64,000 nt of DNA. Source: Bryoerythrophyllum caledonicum. Its lineage: Eukaryota > Streptophyta > Bryopsida > Pottiales > Pottiaceae. The translations under genes and the position numbers were made by a program. The stretch's first letter is position 1. Each line of letters starts with the position of its first letter. Below the pieces are notes generated by a model, which saw nothing but the letters and a program-made list of their open reading frames with translations, was not told the origin of the DNA and searched no databases. The stretch spans positions 13,271,845 through 13,335,844 of the forward strand of contig OZ020524.1 in NCBI GenBank assembly GCA_963971425.1, written 5' to 3'. This document shows positions 60,001 to 64,000 of the stretch, piece by piece.

Positions 60001-63000
60001 GTTGCACGTACTTTCGCCTCTTGCGGCATGCATCAGCTATGCTTGACCATTGCAACCGGTACCTAAAAATAGCACAAAGGTTGCTGGTGGTCAAAAAACA
60101 ACAGCTTTCGGTATGTACAGCAGAAAAGAATGCACACTAAGAGCTCCTACAGCCTTAAACGCACAAAGTTTGATCAAACAAATAAATACTTGGAAAAAAA
60201 TTGCACCCAATTATATATTTCATGAATGAAGTCGGCTGAAGAGAAAAATTTACCAGACTCTAGAATGCTGCTGCAATACAGCTTGGCAAGCATAAAGCCA
60301 CCAAGCCCGCGGATCCTCCAAAAGAGACGTTTGAGGACGTACGTGACTGTATTGCAACCTGGTGCGAAAAGTGGACACTCCTTCCAAAAGCTTCATACCA
60401 TCACAGTACTGGGCCTGTGGAATTAACAATATTTGTTAATGTAGATGAAGTTATCAAGACCTTATACAAAAATTCCCATAACAACATTTTCAATCTACAC
60501 TACAAAGAAAGGTATGTTGAAAGAGGAGTGAGGATCAATGAACCCAAACACCTGTCCATATAAGAGCCAGCTTGACTAAAATCTTGAGAAAAACATACCT
60601 CTGAGACTGTCAATGACACAGGCTCCAGTACAAGGGTGGCCTCCTGAAAAGGCACCTCAGGTTTCCGCTTCTCACGTTTCCCACGACGATAATATGTCAT
60701 GAGGCCCCCGACAGGGTGAAGCAAGTACTGGCGATCAATCGCCCATTTAGATAAAGACTTGTCAGGTGATGGATCGGTTTTTATGCCCTCCATAAAGACC
60801 TGTTGAAGATTTGAATCAAAGCTTTCAGATATCAAGCAAGTCTCGAACACAGGTATGAGAGTTTTCTCTCATCTTTAGTTAAACAGACATGCTTAAGCTC
60901 TGAAGTCCAGAAAGCGTCCGACGGGTTGAAGTGGTACCTCCTCCCATTCCTCAGGAGTCATATCCTCCCATGCTTTGTCCAATTCCCAAGGTGTGCTGCC
61001 TGCGTCATGATACACAGCCAGACGCTCCAAACGCACAGACTGCAGAATCACAGCCGCTTTCATTAGTTATTTCAGTCACCGTCAACAATTGAATACAAGT
61101 TTACACAAACCAACAGAATTCGCACATGCCAGTACATTTTAGGTCGTTGTAAAGAGTAAAATAGCTAAAAAGAAGAAAAAGCAGATTAAAATATAATAAA
61201 CCGGAAAGAGGGAGAAAACCACCATCGAGGTAACAATTCAGGGACTGCTCAATGAGAAAAGGAGTAGGAAGATGGATACATTCACCTGCACAAAGTGCAT
61301 AACAGTACATATTCTAATTCTCTCAAACAAAACTAACTATTGCAGGAGGCAGATGCAAACCTTGCGGAGTCTTTCCAGAGCCCCACTAGTGACAAATGTT
61401 TCATGTCCATTCTCATCAATAGTCACAGCTGCTAGTGTGGCCAATGTAATTCCAGAAACAAATGGGCGACCAGGATTACTGCATGAAGTGAACAGGGTTA
61501 GATGAGTTGAGTTCCACGCCCAAAAAAACGACTCCACTAGTTTTGATTGCATCGTAAACTTGTGAACTCATCAGAATGGACATGGTTTGCTACTGAATAG
61601 AAACAAGTGAACCACCAATATCAGATCTAAAATACAGGATAAACCTCAAGAGAAACCGAGAAAGAGCTGAAATAGCAGTAGATTAAAAGCAGTAAAATAC
61701 GATATTGTAAATTTAGACCAGGAAGGCCAGGATCACTTCGCAGGTTAGTCGTTTGATAACTTGGATCAAGATCAAAAAGAAAGATGTATACCTCACTGTA
61801 TCTTCATAACGAATGTGCACATTGGTGATCGAGATTTTCAAGTTCCCAACAACAGTCGCTATCAAGGAGCTAAACCAAGAGTTGGAGGTGGTATCCTGCA
61901 AGAGATTTGTCACTAACACCAGTTTACACGATCGCAATGCTTCAATTGACGAATTTGGAAGAAAATGCAAGGAACAGATTAGAGATGTTGATACAGTACA
62001 GCATCTCAGAAATTTTGATGAGGTTTTAAACTACAGATCTATAGTACTAAACTTCATCATTCATTCTCGGTTCCTGTGAAATGACTCGAGGTTGCGAATT
62101 CCCAAATATCAGGAGAGCAATGTCCACTTACAGATTCTTGAGGTCCAGCCGTTTTGTGGTCTTTTGCCTCAAACATGGCCAATTCAGCCTCCTATCAAAA
62201 CCAACAACAGCTCAGATTCAGGCTCACCTCCATCTAGGCGTTTTGGACCGAAAACAAAACATCTGCAGACTCAATATTTTGTCGTTTTCAACCTTGTCTG
62301 ATGAATTAAACTCTTTGTCTACACAACTGGTATGCTCCATAAAAGCCAGTGGTTTCATTTTAAGTATGAAAATAACGATGGTCAAATGGGTTCTAATTGA
62401 CAATGGAGCATCTTGTTAATGCGTTCAAAATTAACAAATGAATCTAACCTCACACTTTCTTCTTTTCGCCTCGTACCATCTCTGTTTATCTTCTTCCTGC
62501 ACAATCAAGCCCACACCAGCTCCTATCAGAGATTCCACGGTTTAACACCAGCAAGCTGCAAGAGTACCCAAATAACCACGATTATCAAAACATTGGTTAA
62601 GGTATAAGAGTAAGACATATACGAAAATGCTTACCGTGAAGGTCCTCTCATCTTTGAGAGGCTCAGCAAGTATAAAAATGCGATCTAGAAGCACAATTAC
62701 AGGATCTTTTCCTAGTCGATTCCACGGCACCTGCTTGGACAAAAACATCATCATTAACAAGTACTACATCTGAAACTATGATTCTAAAGCTCGTTCAAAG
62801 ATGGAGTTCAAAACCGAAAATCTCCAGTGCAGTGTACCTTTAAAGTGACTGAGCCAAGGAAACCAGCTTTTACTGTGATAGGGAGGTTCAGTGCATTCAA
62901 GGCCTCCGCCTTGAGCTGCAAATCTCTCAACACAACATCGCCTGCATCATCCAAGCTCAGCATTCAGAACAACAACCGCAGAAACATAAAGCATGTTCCA

Positions 63001-63764
63001 GCCAGAAGGATTTGAAGCAGATGGATTAAGAAACAAACCTTGCCAGACACTGATCTTCAAAGCTTCAACGGAGAGACCACGAACATACTCTCCAAGATAA
63101 AGCCGAAGAAGATGCAGAACCTGTCAACAAAGAAATAAGATAAGTCACGTTTAGTACTGAATCTTGCACAGGTGAACACAATCCCAAGCGCGTACCATAT
63201 GAAATCTCCATACTCCACATTCTTTCCCGGAAAAAGCTCTAATTAACCAAGATAATTTTCTGCTAAACCCGTCATAAACCCTAGAGCAGTGAAAAACACA
63301 CTAGGTCTAAAACCCCATGCTAGGTCCGAAAATCTTGCCGTCTCCAGAACTCGATGCTCTTTTCAATCGATCACCAGTACTACAAGGAACGAGAATTTCC
63401 TTTCTCTAATCCAATTTCAAAATTGTACGAGTCTTTTCAGCTGCTGTACTGAATGTAAGCTGTGCCTGATTTTCAATGTCGTCTCATCTCACGGTTGATT
63501 TAAAATTCACTAACACCATTCATTTATCTATTTAAGACTGAATCCGGGCCCTACGCATCAACCAATCAATTAACCTAAGGAAGACGAATTCCGGAGGCAG
63601 GTACTTAAAAAACTGGCAATGTGAGCCGCGGTAAAAAGCGGAACGAGAGCTCAGCATCCGGTTAATGCTTGAAACCTTGAAATCAGTAGGCGATTACAAG
63701 AGAAGATCATGAACGAAGAGTGCAAAAAAAAAAAAAAAAAAAGAATTACATGAGCCTCGAACAT
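36055..63764 (-). CDS. VPS13: VPS13-family bridge-like lipid-transfer protein (VPS13M type)
   Basis: A giant rod-shaped protein that channels bulk phospholipid between membranes at organelle contact sites. Coding runs from ATG at 63,764 (MFEAH, 15-nt exon) to TAG at 36,055-36,057. Some 65-70 short exons give roughly 4,300-4,600 residues by hand count; introns are mostly 80-250 bp. Order from the N-terminus: chorein domain (63.8-60.6 kb), long hydrophobic-groove repeats, a PH domain (56.6-55.9 kb), acidic linkers, more groove repeats, VPS62-like beta-rich units (49.3-47.3 kb), a C2 domain (45.9-45.1 kb), a DysF-like motif and VPS13 adaptor-binding region (44.2-40.3 kb), the ATG2-C-type segment (40.1-38.9 kb), a C-terminal PH-like domain (38.9-38.2 kb), and a second VPS62-like unit ending the protein. 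PH and C2 domains set the plant VPS13M1/M2 group apart from the SHRUBBY (VPS13S) type, and this gene fits the former. Every exon I checked is open and joins in frame, so the gene looks intact. One intron carries a MITE. Confidence 0.93.
36711..37364. mobile_element. MITE-like element in a VPS13 intron
   Basis: A 26-bp perfect inverted repeat (36,711-36,736, starting GTACACTAAAATTGAG; partner 37,339-37,364) bounds a 654-bp AT-rich block with no coding capacity. If TA is taken as the target duplication, the ends read CACTAAAATTGAG...CTCAATTTTAGTG, as in Tc1/mariner-type MITEs. The CACTA-like start could instead suggest a CACTA MITE, but no 3-bp duplication is seen. Subterminal AACACTAA strings recur at both ends (36,740; 36,769; 36,792; 36,810; 37,268). 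The centre is a TA/ATT tract (36,990-37,215). It lies wholly inside the intron and leaves the splice sites intact. Confidence 0.7.
36990..37215. repeat. AT simple-sequence core (TA, ATT and TATATT units)
   Basis: Nearly pure A/T with alternating TATATA and ATTATT runs inside the MITE. It probably expanded after insertion and would form cruciform or hairpin structures. Confidence 0.75.
38250..40081 (-). other. VPS13: ATG2-C-type segment and C-terminal PH-like domain
   Basis: Exons near 39,952-40,081, 39,557-39,779 and 38,950-39,302 contain the glycine-rich amphipathic helices GLTGIVTKPFEGAQKSGVEG and GKGVIGVGIQPLSGALDLLS, shared with ATG2 and thought to lie on membrane. Exons 38,711-38,867 and 38,257-38,572 follow, with YEDHFNLPKGRTLIITHRRV and an ISWDVMWDDL block, a PH-like fold that targets VPS13 to membranes. 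Confidence 0.85.
40290..44840 (-). other. VPS13: DysF-like motif and adaptor-binding (VAB) region
   Basis: The exon at about 44,312-44,839 leads into 43,320-44,212. It opens with PPGWVWSTNWAIDRNG, EGWFYGPDFQSL and FARRRRLVRQRK, a dysferlin/peroxin (DysF) type motif. It then gives the beta-rich VPS13 adaptor-binding domain (ITVNAPVKLENRLPCSAAYI; GSVYVYSVDVRRPMYLTW), where adaptor proteins with Pro-x-Pro motifs dock in yeast and animals. Further exons: 42,745-43,200, 42,500-42,588, 42,108-42,357, 41,780-41,966, 41,063-41,585 (the IELAEFGLSIVDHTPEELLY block), 40,737-40,914 and 40,293-40,441. Confidence 0.8.
45076..46950 (-). other. VPS13: C2 domain and preceding strands
   Basis: Exons near 46,786-46,949 and 46,510-46,697 (groove strands), 46,025-46,295, 45,658-45,866 (CAVKLATTKSAEEQRTL, AKWNEVFIFELPQK), 45,262-45,316 (SAALEVLITNQAARG) and about 44,982-45,145 (EAVGVASIPIDK). 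The WNEVFIFELP, LEVLITN and VGVASIPI order is that of a C2 domain, which binds membrane, often with calcium. Only some acidic loop residues are evident, so calcium dependence is uncertain. Confidence 0.75.
47339..49533 (-). other. VPS13: VPS62-like beta-rich repeats
   Basis: Exons at about 49,236-49,533, 49,005-49,089, 48,551-48,873, 47,934-48,338 and 47,339-47,697. The unit repeats a pattern of a basic or aromatic RIW/LLW/RMW string followed by IWRPRAPSGYLIMGDCA, VWMPVAPPGYISLGCVA, IWRPIVPAGYAFVGDC or VWFPAAPTGYVAVGCVV. This is the signature of the plant VPS62 (DUF946) fold. Four copies are visible here and two more at the C-terminus. Confidence 0.85.
49830..54352 (-). other. VPS13: middle groove repeats
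   Basis: Exons near 54,033-54,352 (LLGRGKSRVVFRLKLDME), 53,631-53,763 (GTLGNLRVCDMLLG then HQWGWLCDIRDP), 53,173-53,288 (KLSAVRIVFLYRFIQE), 52,664-52,858 (FSLDTPIIIMPR), 52,250-52,361 (MQLDLGHLEVHNSFEW), 51,912-52,057, 51,485-51,809, 50,713-51,345, 50,110-50,339 and 49,834-49,935. The FLDTPII/LDLG and WGWLCDIR blocks are hallmarks of VPS13 rods. The 50,713-51,345 exon is the second longest in the gene. Confidence 0.85.
54450..55765 (-). other. VPS13: acidic, Ser/Glu-rich linkers
   Basis: Exons at about 55,587-55,760 (SSDEDEDDHDDEKE), 55,382-55,452 and 54,454-54,968 (DDGEEEDEEEEEVFDDALAE) carry long acidic runs flanking short groove strands (FVMGFLQELRISLSN). They are probably disordered and phosphorylatable. 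The GA/TC-rich DNA here accounts for several false antisense frames. Confidence 0.75.
55946..56583 (-). other. VPS13: pleckstrin-homology domain exons
   Basis: Three exons (about 56,425-56,583; 56,196-56,324; 55,946-56,045) encode a PH fold: EWQPCRAVLAGTYLYILESE, then GKQVVEVPSTNIGNFENVLA, then SALILQLKSEDLKAAWQYYL with the C-terminal helix tryptophan. It should bind phosphoinositides or a protein partner. Its mid-protein position matches plant VPS13M proteins. Confidence 0.8.
56700..60420 (-). other. VPS13: groove repeats after the chorein domain
   Basis: Exons near 60,253-60,416 (VRPQTSLLEDPRAWWLYACQ), 59,907-60,064 (CRKRRKYVQLY), 59,440-59,533 (KSSWWSFSW), 58,831-59,215 (Pro/Ser linker then MMQISLDVNIRQGSARILD), 58,535-58,642, 58,330-58,425, 58,021-58,089, 57,775-57,899, 57,140-57,376 and about 56,768-56,977. 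Alternating hydrophobic beta strands (for example LLLDLGHFTLHT) are what build the lipid-carrying groove. Confidence 0.8.
60600..63764 (-). other. VPS13: N-terminal chorein domain exons
   Basis: Exons at 63,750-63,764; 63,039-63,120; 62,838-62,941; 62,635-62,730; about 62,455-62,496; 62,131-62,195; 61,794-61,897; 61,361-61,477; 60,937-61,040; 60,601-60,801. They encode, in order, MFEAH, VLHLLRLYLGEYVRGLSVEA, the GDVVLRDLQLK block with VKAGFLGSVTLKVPWNRLGK, RIFILAEP, a helical EEDKQRWYEAKRRK segment, then KISITNVHIRYEDT and the PEEWEE block. In VPS13 and ATG2 this end extracts lipid at the donor membrane. Intron 1 is the longest of this group (about 630 bp, with a T-rich run next to the donor on the minus strand). 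Confidence 0.9.
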
Positions 63765-64000
63765 GTTGCCAGACTCGTTCCGCAGCTCCACAAATAAATT
63801 CTATTCCTCCAGGGGAGCTTCATCCACCGCCTCACGCATTTCCACCCCGCTATTCCAAGAAACCGACTCAGCCTTCTTGTGCCTCCTCCGTCGATCCTTC
63901 TCCGAGCACCTAACCCTACAAATCTGAATCCAATTCCAGCACAGGCAAAACAAAACGCACCACGAAAGCTCCACACCGGAGCAGACAGTCCACGGCTGCT
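63765..64000 (-). promoter_or_regulatory. 5' untranslated region and promoter-side flank of VPS13
   Basis: Sequence upstream of the VPS13 start codon on the minus strand. It is moderately GC-rich with CT-rich runs (plus-strand TTCTTGTGCCTCCTCCG), as in plant 5' leaders. A minus-strand frame across it ends just past the start codon in another frame and is judged untranslated leader. The promoter may extend beyond the window. Confidence 0.4.

Noticed and set aside
63746-63976. 76-codon frame overlapping the VPS13 start
   Set aside because: It is in another frame, ends at the VPS13 start codon region and looks like 5' leader. The MFEAH start matches the family.
1-64000. tRNA, rRNA or organellar genes
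   Set aside because: No cloverleaf-type sequence, rRNA core or plastid/mitochondrial gene was recognised on either strand by eye.

Overview
The window is nuclear DNA from a land plant. A roughly 28 kb VPS13-family gene with 60-plus short exons, an NAD(P)-dependent cinnamoyl-CoA/dihydroflavonol reductase-like gene, an F-box gene, telobox-rich sequence and plant-type mobile elements all point that way. The short introns (about 75-250 bp) and the non-chromodomain Ty3 element would suit a non-seed lineage (bryophyte or lycophyte), but that placement is inference.

Layout. (1) Positions 1-7,260: an AT-rich LINE-like element on the minus strand with an apurinic-type endonuclease, interrupted at 2,629-6,535 by an unclassified insertion. 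The insertion has a 5-8 bp target duplication, is saturated with the palindrome TCCGGA (about 28 copies by hand count), and carries a two-part ORF whose second half is a coiled-coil protein. (2) 7,277-9,331: a decayed minus-strand coding region I do not recognise. (3) 9,332-14,621: gene-poor DNA with a 63-bp tandem duplication and one small SINE-like insertion. (4) 14,631-31,830: a Mutator-like DNA transposon with about 0.8 kb GC-rich terminal inverted repeats and 9-bp target duplications (8/9 identical). It carries a C2H2 zinc-finger gene and no visible transposase. A near-intact, young 12.3 kb Ty3-type LTR retrotransposon (16,564-28,904) sits inside it with a perfect GTCTG duplication. (5) 32,078-35,833: an F-box gene (minus) and a reductase gene (plus), arranged divergently. 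(6) 36,055-63,764: the VPS13 gene on the minus strand, its 3' end only 221 bp from the reductase stop codon. A 654-bp MITE-like element lies in one of its last introns.

The left half is thus nested mobile DNA (unknown element in LINE; Ty3 in Mutator-like element) and the right half is ordinary genes. The three host genes show no obvious shared pathway. VPS13 is a bridge-like lipid-transfer protein, the reductase acts on phenylpropanoid- or polyketide-type carbonyls, and the F-box protein is a predicted ubiquitin-ligase adaptor. Exon limits were read by eye from splice signals and frame continuity; those of VPS13 are approximate except where stated.
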